From contig CP085828.1 of assembly GCA_020809705.1 (NCBI GenBank), positions 3,720,001 to 3,784,000 of the forward strand: a stretch of 64,000 nucleotides of DNA, written 5' to 3'. Positions 13,001 to 23,307 of the stretch are shown piece after piece (within the stretch, counting starts at the first letter, position 1; each line of letters starts with the position of its first letter). A program made the translations under genes and the position numbers. Below the pieces are notes generated by a model that saw only the letters and a program-made list of their open reading frames with translations, was not told where the DNA came from and searched no databases. This DNA is from Calonectria ilicicola (Eukaryota; Ascomycota; Sordariomycetes; Hypocreales; Nectriaceae).

Positions 13001-14183
13001 CAGGAGGTAGATTCTGCCAAAGACATTTAATCTTTGGTGGTTCTAACTTCTGGATGCAGGCAACCCGGCTTAACCCCATCGCCCCAACATTTACGCCTCG
13101 CTCGCTTGCGAAATTTAGACGAGCCCAGGCTGCGCAGTCTTCATCGAACCCGGAGGACTCAACTACAAGAAACACCATGACAATCGCACCAACTGTACCA
13201 ACGACAACTTTCCGGTGGTCTGACGAGGTTGCTGCCGAGGATGACAATGATCCATTGTTACCCGCGAAAAAAACTACGAAATTAACCCGAACTGAATCTG
13301 ACAAGGTAGGTATAAAGCTGATAGGGAGGAGTTCAAGCAAATTGGAGAGACAGAAGGCCTTCACAGCGGCGGTCGAAAGAGCCCTAGACAGTCGTCGAGC
13401 TCAACCGACTGACCAAAGCGAAGCGATAAACGGTATGTGGATTGGAATACCGAGAAGGACGTTGCCTGATGATCATAGACCAGATCAACAATAGCTCTGT
13501 GTCGGACAAGACTGAGGAAAATCAGCTAAGAGTCTCCCGCCTAGGTCCTGCTGAACTAAAGCGACCTTACTACTCTCGCGGAGTGCAATCCAAGAGCGAA
13601 CCATCCCCGGAATCCAATGATCCTGAAGAGTTAGAGGAAGTGGTCTCGGTTCTACCAGACGTTCCGGAAGAACCGAGAACTGTGGTAATTCTTTCAGCCA
13701 AGAAGACTGGGCTTTCTCTGACAATGTCCACAGGCATATCGTCATGTTTCAGCTCCGATGAAAACTGAATTCAATGTCCTGTCCCAGATACCAAGACTCG
13801 GCGATCAAATTGCTGCCCGCTCTCAGCGATCACCAGCTGAAAACAGCAACAGCACAGGGGAAACTGGAGTCGCCATTGCCAATCTACCTTCGAATGAGGT
13901 CACTTCAGCTAAAAAGCGCCAACCTCTGCTTTATGGTAGCGGTGTTGGGACTCTCCCTCCCGGTCGTGGGATGGGCATAGTTTCTGATGAAGCAGGCGTA
14001 TTGCCTGGTCAAAAACGTAAAACGACATCCACGGTTGGCGAGAACGAGAATCGAATTAATGCACCAGAGTCTGGTTCTTCAAACCAACGTCGATTCGGTC
14101 GAGGCAGCAAGCGTGGACGAGGATCATGGTATCGCGGGCGCCGGGGTCGAGGAACCGCTCCGAGGTCCAGCTCCAATCAGTAA
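10007..14183 (+). CDS. hmt1: HMT1-like vacuolar heavy-metal ABC transporter with a PAM2-like and RG-rich C-terminal tail
   Basis: Exons read as 10007-10783, 10904-12123, 12167-12330, 12383-12413, 12462-12632, 12682-13006, 13060-13432, 13479-13684 and 13734-14183, giving 1238 residues. About five N-terminal membrane segments (residues 8-170) precede an ABC membrane domain (about 260-560). The nucleotide-binding domain has Walker [10 protein letters not shown] (628-636), signature LSGGE (733-737), Walker B ending LLDE (755-758) and switch His789. This order is that of HMT1/ATM-type half transporters, which move phytochelatin- or glutathione-bound metal into the vacuole. The last three introns are inferred: 13007-13059 has a CTAAC branch site, and all frames stay open. 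They add residues 897-1238, which begin with [10 protein letters not shown] (a PAM2-like PABP-binding motif) and end in repeated Arg-Gly. Without that splice the protein stops at 13030 with 903 residues, and the tail could be a separate gene starting at the ATG at 13054. The start is the ATG at 10007 in a good context (GACCATGG). Confidence 0.85.
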
Positions 14184-14725
14184 TTCAACACGATTTCTAT
14201 TTTATTTTGAAGCAAACAGGGTATTGAGTTAGAAGGTTCCAGATACTAGGGCAACCAAGGCAAAAAAAAAAAAGGGGGGGGTGGGGGGACGAAGGGTTAT
14301 GACGGTAATTCAGAGTAAAATATCAGCATTTGCAAAGGGAAAATAGGCATGGGTTTCATATGGGGTTATTACTAAGAATTGATATCATGTTTAGAGAGGA
14401 GGAAAATGTGAATCGGCTGCCACAATTCGGGGTGGATTAATAACAGATGTATATTAGAAGACGGGCGACGTCGAAAAAAAAAAAACACATCGGAATATTT
14501 TTCTTACAACAAAAATGGTCAATCGAGTTGTTCTTTAGGGAAATGGAACATATTAGTACCAAGGTTTATGCGATAATGCATCGTCTATTAAAAAGAGACT
14601 TTGGTATGCACAACTGTTTCGCTAACCCCTTTTCCAAAAGTCGTATCGCGTTTCTTGATGAATCCGTTATCATGATGATATTTGTATTGCATAAGCCACC
14701 TGTCCTACCCATCCGTCCATTGCGT
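14184..14725. other. Convergent 3' region between the ABC transporter and SGT2
   Basis: No gene is visible. The notable sequence is a run of twelve A followed directly by eight G (14262-14281), and a second run of twelve A near 14474-14485. Both are low-complexity tracts typical of 3' flanks. Confidence 0.6.
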
Positions 14726-16075
14726 TTACTGTCCACCACCAGGGGCACCGCCAGGAGCACCGCCAGGAGCACCGCCAGGAGCACCGCCGGGTGCACCACC
14801 GTTGCCGCCCATCATGTTTCGTGCCCTGGGAAAAATAATGGGTGAGCACGGGTGTATATGGAGTCAACTGGTTAGGGATGAACTTACATTTCGGCAATGT
14901 TGGGATCAGACATGAGGCTGTTGAGGTCAGGCATGCCGCCTCCGCTGGAGAAACGGTCGGCCATCTCGCGCAGGCGGGGGTTACCCATTAGGTTGCTCAT
15001 GAGGTCTGGGTTGCTCATGAGGTTCTGGGCCATGCTGGCGAACATGGGGTTGTTCATGATGGCGCTCAGGTCGGGCATGCCACCGCCGCCACCAGCGCCG
15101 CCGCCGCCGCCGAACATGGAAGCCAGGTTTCCAAGGTCGGGGAGACCGCCAGCAGCGTTGGCGTTGGCGTTGGCGCCGACGTTGAGGTTGACGCCGGGAG
15201 AGGAGCGGGGCAGCGAAACCTCGTCGGTGGCCATCTCGTCGACACGGCGCTTAGCAGTCTCGTAACCCTTCTTCATGGCGTCGGAACCACCGTTGCCCTC
15301 GTACTCGATGCCCTTGCCGTAGGCCTCCATGGCACCCTTGGCATCACCGAGGGCGAAGCGGGCAAGACCCAGACGTGACCAGGCCTTTGTGTAGTTGGGG
15401 TCGATGGCGACGGCGGCCTCAGCGTCAGTCTTTGCTGAGGCGTGGTCCTTGTTTGCCGAGTAGGCAGCGGCGCGGTTGGAGAGGAAGACGGCGTTGGAAG
15501 GGTTCAGGGCGAGAGCCTGGGTGTAGAGGCTGATGGCCTGGGGGTAGTCCTTCTGGGCCATGGCGGCGTTGCCCTTGCTCTTGAGGGCTTCGGCCTGCTT
15601 CTTGTCCTCCTCGGAGACGGGCTTCTCAGCAGCAGCAGCAGGGGCGGCATCGGCGGGCTTGTCGGTCGACGACGACGTCTTGAGCTTCTCGTAGACGGAG
15701 TAGATCTGGAGCAGGTTCTGGGAGCCGACGGCGGCCTCGAGGGCGGCCTTGTCGGTGTAGTCGACCTTGAAGGACTCGGCGATGCAGTTGATGGCAACGT
15801 CGATCGAGTCCTTGTCGTCGGGGGTCAGGGTGCCGTCGAAGGCTGAGGTGGCGAGGAACTCGCAGATGGCGAGCGCGAGGCGCTGCTTGGTGGTGTGGGA
15901 GGACGCCTGTGGAGAGGGAGAGACACATGCAAGAGTTAGCAGCTAGCCCCTCTCTTGCTGTTGTTTTGTTGCTGGGCGGGAGGAGGACGGGGGGGTGGGC
16001 GATGAGGGGCAGAGACAGAGAGGCAATTGTCTCACGCGGGGGGACGCTGTGATGGGCGATGGCGTTACTTACCAT
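14726..16075 (-). CDS. sgt2: Sgt2, TPR co-chaperone of tail-anchored protein targeting
   Basis: The minus-strand exons are 16075-16073 (only the ATG), 15906-14888 and 14825-14726, giving 373 residues. The GET-pathway protein Sgt2/SGTA captures tail-anchored membrane proteins in the cytosol and passes them on through Get4/Get5. Residues 2-70 form the dimerisation domain that binds Get5. Residues 101-225 carry three TPR repeats that bind Hsp70/Hsp90; the second contains NPSNAVFLSNRAAAY (136-150). Downstream come a Gly-rich stretch and repeated Asn-Pro-Met-type segments (the substrate-binding region), and the tail is a five-fold Gly-Gly-Ala-Pro repeat. The start is decided by splicing: the ATG is followed directly by GTAAGT, and after the 166-base intron the protein continues with ASSHTTKQRLALAICEFL, the usual Sgt2 N-terminus. 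The second intron (14826-14887) has clean GTAAGT and CCCAG ends. Confidence 0.95.
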
Positions 16076-17021
16076 GGTGGGTAGAACCTGTAGCGCTTGC
16101 AAAGGTGCGGTCGGGATGGTGGAAAAGGGGATGCGAAAGGGTTCAGATGGCGGGAGGTGAAAGAGGAGGGACCAAAAAAAGACGAGCCCCGCGAGCAGCA
16201 GCAGCAGCAGCGGTAGCAGCAAGGCTCAACTGGTGGATCGGGCGTTCAGTTGATAGTTTGGGCTGGAAGATTCTACGTGGGGCAACTGCTTGGAAAATGT
16301 GGGGGAGAGGGACAGGCGGCTCTCGGAGGGGTCAGGTCCAGGGTCCTTCTGGGACATTTTAGGTCATTTTTAGAGGGAGGGGGAGGGGTTGGTTGGTCTG
16401 CATCAACACCATGCGCCATGCGGATAAGCATTGCCCGTGCTTTGGTGTTGTTGTTCTTGTTCTTCTTTGGCGTTCTTTGCTGTTCTTTTCTTTTCTTTTC
16501 TCTTCTTTTGTAAATATGCATGGGCATAAACCATACAATACAACCCCTGGAAGATTGTGCCTCAGCGACATTTTCCAATGAGGTGTCACAGAACTCAACT
16601 GCTCAAAATATTAAGTTAAAAACTAGAAATAAAAAAATGAATAGAATAAAATTATATATGTAGTTTATTTATTTTTATTTTTACTTTTATTTATATTTTC
16701 TTTTCTTATTAAGCAGTTAAGACATAGCAGGGAAAACGTAAGGAGGGGACAATCTTTCAAGGATTGTATTGTACGTCCACAGCCTTCATTTTAATCGAGT
16801 TGAATTTTTTCTCCTTCTGTTTGATACCCTAGTCTCGCTGTGCCTGATACAAAATCTTCATTACAAACCTTGCCCTTCCCCCGACAAGACAAAGGGAACC
16901 AGAAAAAAAAAAGACCGGCACCGTAAACTCCGTCTAATGCTTCGCCTGCACCCGCATCTTCAGCCGCCCGCTGCTCTTCCTGAAGCCATGCTTCTTGCAT
17001 TACCCCGTCCCAGTGATTCCT
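16076..17021. other. SGT2 promoter and RING gene 3' flank, carrying a MITE
   Basis: The gap holds the upstream region of SGT2, a 240-bp inverted-repeat element (listed separately at 16534-16773) and the 3' flank of the RING-CH gene. Open frames here are short and shadow each other. Confidence 0.6.
16534..16773. mobile_element. Miniature inverted-repeat transposable element, copy 1
   Basis: The ends are imperfect terminal inverted repeats of about 28 bases. The left end reads CAATACAACCCCTGGAAGAT, and the reverse complement of the right end reads CAATACAATCCTTGAAAGAT. A TA dinucleotide flanks each end, as expected from a target duplication of the Tc1/mariner-pogo type. The interior is strongly A/T-rich, carries no open frame and therefore cannot move on its own. 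Read on the opposite strand, the interior aligns along its length with the element at 43941-44132, which makes this a family and not a chance hairpin. It lies about 460 bases upstream of the SGT2 start codon. Confidence 0.8.
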
Positions 17022-18624
17022 TTACTTGCGCCGTTGGCGCTCGATGTTCTTCACCCTGCGCTTGCCCATAGCGGCTACCTTGCGGTACTTGGTGTATAAG
17101 CGTACCATATCCTTGACAACAACCCACAGACATCCGCCCACCAAGCTTCGTCCCCACTGCTGTTGTAAAAGGCCCGGCCGAATGATGCCCGCGGTACGGA
17201 ACCAAGGATTTCTAGGCGTTGAGGTCCATGCTTTGGGCAGGGCTAAGCGGAGCAGCTCACCCATGACGTATGAGATGCCAGGAAGAATGAGGGCGCTGAC
17301 AATGGCGTTTGACACCCCTGAGAGAATACTACCCAGGCCAGGGCGTCTAGCTGGAGGTGCCTGAGGTGCTTCGTGAGCATTGTTGCCCTGAGCTGGGGCA
17401 TTATCCTGAGCTGCCGCAGGCTCGCGTTCTGCATCTGCAGCGGGTCGGTCCGCGGGCTGGGCGCCTGGTTGGCGTGCTTGCCCCTCGTTAAGCTGGTGGA
17501 GAGGACCGTTATCTTCCTCGTCATCTTCATCGAATTCCTCGACAACCTCCTCAATGACAATGTCAACAACTAGGCCACCTTCGCCATCTTCTTGCTCTGC
17601 TTGGCCAAATCGAACATGCCCTGGACCATCATCATTCCCGGCATTCGCATTACCCTCATCTTCGGGTTCCTCTAGGGCGTCAATCAAGTTGTTCAAAAAT
17701 CCAACAACTCCCCCGCCTCCTCCGTTCTCTTCGTTTCGCTGCCCGGCTTGCTGTCCTGCGGGCTGGTTGTTTGCCTGCTGATCGTTTTGGCGGTGCTCCA
17801 ACGGTGGCAGTCCCATAATTTGCCTGTTAAGCTTGACCTCGTATGGGAAGGCAAATTCTCGCCATAGGTTGAGGTACGCTGACCGAACGTAAGGGAAAAT
17901 AGCCATAGCCAGCTGAGGCGACGGGGGCCAAGCCAGGAAGTTTTCATCATGCATTACGTGATACACTCCGTACTATCCCTGTTGTTAGCCAAACGCAGTT
18001 CGTGGTGTGCTAGTATTATAGTAGAGTAGTAGATTCACATACTAATGAAGCTGTCGGGAGGAAAATCTTGTTGCCCAACCAGGGCGTCAACTGTCCTAGC
18101 ACCAAGGCTGGGCCAACGTTCATAAGAATGAGGGCATTGCCAAGTCGCTCGCTCGCTAATCTCATGACTCGGGAGTTTTGCCCACCCACGTTGATCTCAG
18201 GTCCTAGCATAAACTGTACCAGTGATTCGCGACCGGCAAAGGCCCACATGGCGAAAGCGCCGTACATTTGCATGCTGAATTGAACGCCCATGGTCACTGA
18301 AGTCAACAGCATGAAGGGACTCGCGCGGGTAAACTTTTGAGCAACGATGTCGGTCAAGGCCACGATGGGGTCCCATGGGCCCTCGAGAGTGATCGGAGCC
18401 TTGCACACGGGGCACTGGAGGGGTTTATTAGAGCGCTCGCAGTCGGTAACCCAGGACAGGATGCAGTCCTGGTGCGCTTCGAGGGTGCATGGGCACGGGT
18501 CGACCCAAGTCCCCGGCGGATCGGTGGGTTCCTCGTCGGTGAGGCAGATGAAGCATCGTCGCGGGGACTCGAGGGCCTGGGGCGCGACCGAGGACGTCGA
18601 TGTGTTGGGCGCAGAGGGCGTCAT
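17022..18624 (-). CDS. RING-CH-like membrane E3 ubiquitin ligase
   Basis: Two exons (18624-18043 and 17972-17022), joined over a 70-base intron with a GTATGT donor and a GCTAAC branch site, give 510 residues. Near the N-terminus eight zinc ligands follow the C4HC3 order of RING-CH (MARCH-type) domains: C24, C27, C44, C46, H51, C54, C71 and C74. Only four residues lie between C46 and H51, shorter than in classical MARCH proteins. Hydrophobic segments follow at about 100-130 and 160-185, and again near residues 410-480. A long acidic, Gln/Asn/Pro-rich linker lies between them, and the C-terminus is very basic. By family logic this is a membrane-anchored ubiquitin ligase with a cytosolic RING. 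The substrate and the membrane are not shown by the sequence. Doa10 is much larger, so this is not Doa10. Confidence 0.85.
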
Positions 18625-19186
18625 GATCGGCGGCGGGAGGTGGCCAGCGACAAAAGTGTCGCGTGCGGCAGTGAGCGGATGTCAGCTCAGCAAAGCGAGG
18701 TGGGGAGGAGAGGAGTGGTCGGTGGGTGGGCTCGGGATCGGGATGTGTCTATCTCATCGCATGCTGCGAATAAAATGAAGAAGAGAACAAATACTAGTTC
18801 CAGCAACGGGGTAACGATAAGGCGAAGAGATGCCAGAACGGGAGCGAGCTGGACGGAATTTAGTGCCCGTTAGTGTTGGGGTCAGCTAAATTAAGGCTCG
18901 GGACAGAGCTTCCAGTGGAGGTTACATCATCTCTGGAGCTGACCTGAGCCCCTCCCCACCTGCGCTGAACATCCAATCAGCGGGGGGTTTAGTCGCCGCC
19001 ATCTCGGTATTGTAGAAGGAGTGCATCTGTTCAACTGCAGTGAATTTTTCTTTTTCACTGTCACACGAGGCTCTGAAGCTACGGAAAATATGAGTCATGT
19101 GCAGTGATTCCTTCCTGCATATTCACTCAGAGAAAACTAACACAGTTTGCGTGCATCCCAGATCACTGTTTCCACCCTTGTGCCCC
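18625..19186. other. Intergenic stretch upstream of the RING-CH gene
   Basis: It holds the probable promoter of the minus-strand RING-CH gene and the 3' flank of the next minus-strand gene. No gene or repeat could be supported. Confidence 0.5.
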
Positions 19187-20924
19187 TCAAGTCTCACATC
19201 TCGTCGCCTCAAGCTCACCTCCCATACTTGCTCTGTCCGCCCTCTTCCCCCTCTCGCCCCTCTCGCCCCTCTCATCCCTAGCATCTAGCCTATTCAACTC
19301 AGCCAGGCACTCCCTAAACACACCCAGTGCTGTGTTCATTTCCTCCTCATGAGTCTTTCCAGCGTCAGTCGACTGGCTCTTGCGCAAATCCTGGCTCACG
19401 GATGCTTCTATTGCCCGTTCATGTCAGCCAGTGCATTAATTGAAAACGCCCCGCAAACCGTCCTTACCTTCCAACACCGCTCGTAGGTTCTCAAGCACAG
19501 TCGTCACCTCCGTAGTCGTTCCTTGTTGCCGGGATTTCCTCCATTCTTCAAGCCGTCGCGCTTCATCCTCAAACAGCGCTGCCAGTACTCCCATGGTAGA
19601 TTTCTCCTTCTTTCGCAAGTCATCACCCTCCTGAACTCGGAGCAAGTCCGCAACTTTGTGGGCGAGCTCCAGGCCCTCGTCTACTATTCCCATTGTATCT
19701 GCGCGAGGAGCCCAGGCCTCCTCATATCCTTCTGGCCTCTCAATCCTGCGGCTATGGACAAGCCTCATCAGTCTAATTGCAGGGTTTAGGTTTTCAAGTC
19801 CATCCAACTCTTCCTGTATTTGGAGTAAGAATATAGATGCGACTAGTTCGGGTGATGGTGCATCTTCTAATGTATCGTCTTCGGAAATCGAGGCGACCAG
19901 TTCTCCTCGCAGTTTCCTCAAATCCATGACATCTTTTTGGGTCGACTCTCGGCTCAATATTCCATCGAGCCTCCTTTGGTAAGAGCCGTGTAAGTTTTCC
20001 TCTGGATCCAGGGCCCAGAATACGATTTCTACAGAGTCAGCTATCAATTAGCTACGCAAGCCGATGCACTTACCGATAAAAAGTAGAAGCTTAATAAATA
20101 TTATATAAAAGACCTGCGGCTCTGATCCAAGTGATTGAAAAGCTTTGTAATCCACCTGGAGCATCATATCAAGCCCGAGGCCATGACCATTCTCGAAAAG
20201 GTCCAGGCCCCAAATCTGCAGTCTGTCATGCAGACCCAAAATGACTTCATTTTTCAGTAAAGCTGCGATGATAGCAAGGCCCTCGACGGAGAGCTCGAAG
20301 AGAGGCTGGATAAGTCTTGCTCTATGTTTTGGCGTCATCGGCGGAGCTTCTTGTGGATCTGGTTCTGAGGATGATTTATCTATCGGCCTTATTGCCAAAC
20401 GTGAGCTGTTCGAGGAGGGATTGGTCACATCTGGATTATTAATGATGCCCCTGTGTGAAGTTAAGTCGGCCAATCGGTCAATCTCATATCGGAGTTGATC
20501 TATGACAATGTTAGTATTTTTCTTGATCTTTGTTATTGAACCAATCACTTGTATTGCTCATTTCCATTTCCTGTGCCGAATGCAGGAATAGTGTATCGTT
20601 AAGTCGCTGAATCTCTCCAATCTTCTTCATCACCTCAGCCTCTCGAAGGACCCATTTCAATAATCTGGATCTTCGTTTAGAACTCGAGGTCATGGCCCAT
20701 GAATTCCACGATGGCTCTATCCATGCTATTTCTTCCAACAATTCCTCAATCCTACTTTGAATTGGGGCAAGGTTCCGCTCATTCCAGAGGTTGTTGGGTG
20801 CTTCATCTGCCCATTTTTCTAGGCGCCATCGTTCAACTTCAAAGAGGGTCATTGCTCGACTAAGCATCTGAGGGGGGTTGCTGTGGTCAAACAAGGACCT
20901 TCTAATTCCGCCAATTTTCCCCAT
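19187..20924 (-). CDS. HeLo-related protein lacking the first helices, possible cell-death gene
   Basis: Four exons (20924-20549, 20499-20074, 20028-19468 and 19407-19187) give 527 residues. The introns are 49, 45 and 60 bases, with branch sites TACTAAC, GCTAAT and CTGAC, and every junction keeps frame. Residues 24-36 (TLFEVERWRLEKW) and the region around 87-110 (RLLKWVLREAEVMKKIGEIQ) resemble the middle and late helices of fungal HeLo (prion-inhibition and propagation) domains, as in HET-S-type proteins. The usual hydrophobic first helix is missing, and I found no upstream exon for it in the 362-base gap, so the gene may be N-terminally truncated or divergent. The rest is helical and acidic with no named domain, and the C-terminal Arg-Glu-Gly repeats are odd. 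It is divergent from another HeLo-type gene at 21287. The family call is by eye and the last exon is the weakest part. Confidence 0.6.
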
Positions 20925-21286
20925 GATGATTGGTGGCTCTTGTTAGATCGCTTTGTCGTAGTAATTTTGAAGCTACAGTAAAAATCTCAATCTTTCTTTG
21001 TCCGACAGCATCGGGGCCTTCGGCTGACCCTGGTCAAGCTGAGAGACATTTTCAGCCAGCCGTTTCCTAAAACGCCATGCCCAGCATGCAACGCGGTCCG
21101 CATAGCCACTAGAAATCTCTGTAGCCTCATTTGCGTAGCATCGGCCGTCCTTTCGGGAGGCAGCCAGGGAAAATCAGCCTAACATCAGCCCCAAGGCGTC
21201 TTTCGTTACCAAACTACCTCTTTACTATCCTTATTCAAAACAATCGCCAGCACAAAATTAACTGCCATATCTGACTAGGAGGCAAA
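20925..21286. promoter_or_regulatory. Bidirectional promoter of the HeLo-type gene pair
   Basis: A 362-base gap separates the two divergent start codons, so both genes probably share control sequences here. No distinct TATA box or operator could be picked out. Confidence 0.45.
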
Positions 21287-23307
21287 ATGGCTGAAGCCGT
21301 CGGCTTAGCTTTGGGCGCAATTGCTCTCCTTGACCCGATTTACAAAGGGTGCCAAGAACTTTGGGCCACATATCAGATCACATCCACCTTGGGCGTCGAC
21401 TATCATCTTCTGTTTATGCATCTTCGGGCAGAGGAATTCTTCTTCGATCGTTCTTTGCGATATTTTCACATGTACCTCAGAGACCACATCGGCACATGGC
21501 GCGATGAACATACCGAGTTGAGGGAGCTTGTGAAAATGCACATGATTACACTCGTTGAAGTATTTAATGTTTGCTACGACATAGTTCGCACATACGACGC
21601 CAAAGGTAAGCTCCATTTTTTCAAGGCATACTTCTTCATTGCTAAAGCCGCTGACTGGGGCTAGAGGATGCAGGGAATTCGATCCAAGGCAAACCACTAA
21701 ATAAACAGTTAGAAAAAGTGAGAAAGTTGGCTGGCTCTCTTGGAATAGGCGATGAACCCCCCAAAAAGCGATCATTGGCAAAGCGGTTGGACTTGCAGGG
21801 CGCGATACAGCTCTGCCGCACCCACTTCAAATCTAACAAGTCGCAAAAAGCACAAAATGGAACCCAAAGCGAGGCGGAGTCCTCTTCCGGGACAAAATAC
21901 CGACCAAGACTAAAACCAGATTACATTTTTGGTGAGGTGCAAGGACGCGTCCGGTTTGCCAATGGCCATTTAGTCACTGAGAAAGATCTACCGGAGGATT
22001 CTGGGCCATCTGCAGAGGCTCTCTATCTTGAAGCCAAAGCTGAGCTTGGTCAAAAGAACAAGAAGATGCAAGATGGATGCAGCACTTCCAAGAAAATCCT
22101 TTGGGCTAGCCATGGCAAAGAAGATTTTGAGGCGATCATTGACACTGTCAATAAACTGAACAAGTCCTTGAGCAATCTACTCCCCTCTCTTGAATTTGAT
22201 AGCAACCCATTATTGATTCTGAGGGGTCCTGTTGCGCAGCTTCCTACAATCTTAAAAGACACGAAAAGGGTCCGTCGGGGGCTAGAGGGACTTCACAAAG
22301 CAATCGCGGTGACGAACCAGCCAGCTGATGGTCACTGCGCTCGGTTCGCAATTCAGTTGGAAGACAACCACGAAGACGCAAGGCTATGGATGGAGAATAG
22401 CGGGTTGCTTAATGGCCTCAACCAAGATTCCAGCTGTGTCTTCTTCGGCATGATGGGGAGTGTCGGGACCGGAGACGTCTTGGCCGCTGATTCTGCGGAC
22501 CTAATCGTCGCTGGCACTATCTTGAGAGCCCGCCAAGATAAAGAATTAAAAGGCCTCGTAGCGGAGATTCGCAGACTGCGCAGCCGTAAAGCGAATGGAT
22601 CAGCGGAAGCAATGGTTTATCAAGAGATTGGAGACATTGAATTCGCGCCCGATAGGATCTACAATCTTCGCCGGGTCACGGCGCCAGGCACCTCAATCCA
22701 GAAGCAGACATACCTTGAGGATGTCATAAAGGATGTGGAAAATCTCTCTCCAAAGGAACGCATCAGTCTCGCAGCCAAAATTTCTCTTGCGCATATCCAC
22801 TTCGCCAGTGTCAATCTGGGACCATGTCCACGGCAACCGAGTAACTACCATTTTTATAAGCAGCTATACGAAGATGACCCGGATGAGGGCTATTGTGAGG
22901 GAAGTGCATCCCCATTCAAGACACCCTGGCTCGAGCACAAATTTGGGGTGCCGGTTGCCCCCAGAAAGCCTGGGGCGCTCACATCGCGGACGGCTGCGAC
23001 ACAGCAAAAGGTCGATTTAGCACAGGAGCTAGGTGTGCTTCTTTACCAGCTTACAAGCGGCGAGCTATTAAAACCGGTGAGTTCACAGGCTGAGTTGGCA
23101 GCTGCCTGCAAAATTGCAAAAATGTCGATAGACGGAGTCCAAGACCTTTGCGGGCTAAGGGTTCGGGAGATTGTGGAGTTGTGCCTGTCGTATAATGCCC
23201 CCAAGGTAGAGGATGAGACCGACTCGATGTTGGCTCTTTTGCAAGAAGTTGCATATGCCTTTCAAAGGTGTAAACGTACTCTGGATATGGATAATGGTGC
23301 CATTTAG
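21287..23307 (+). CDS. HeLo-type N-terminal protein with DUF7580-like C-terminus, candidate incompatibility/cell-death gene
   Basis: Two exons (21287-21605 and 21665-23307) joined over a 59-base intron with a CTGAC branch site give 653 residues. The start MAEAVGLALGAIALLDPIYK is the amphipathic first helix typical of HeLo domains, and helices continue to about residue 105. In HET-S and related fungal proteins this domain forms membrane pores when activated. The C-terminal half contains SPKERISLAAKISLAHIHFA and, near the end, segments like AQELGVLLYQLTSGELL and LRVREIVELCLSYNA. These match the pattern of the kinase-like DUF7580 region often linked to such N-termini. I see no amyloid (HRAM or sigma) motif and no NACHT or NB-ARC P-loop. 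The close pairing with the divergent gene at 19187-20924 suggests a linked function. The role in cell death is inferred from family, not shown. Confidence 0.72.

Noticed and set aside
13054..14183. A separate gene starting at the ATG at 13054 right behind the ABC transporter
   Set aside because: It would leave only 23 bases between genes on the same strand, while the 13007-13059 splice has a strong CTAAC branch site and keeps the frame. It is kept only as an alternative in the transporter entry.
15442..16222. Long frames on both strands over the SGT2 N-terminal region
   Set aside because: They are shadows of the GC-rich, biased codons of SGT2 or read-through of its first intron; only the spliced frame gives the Sgt2 dimerisation domain.
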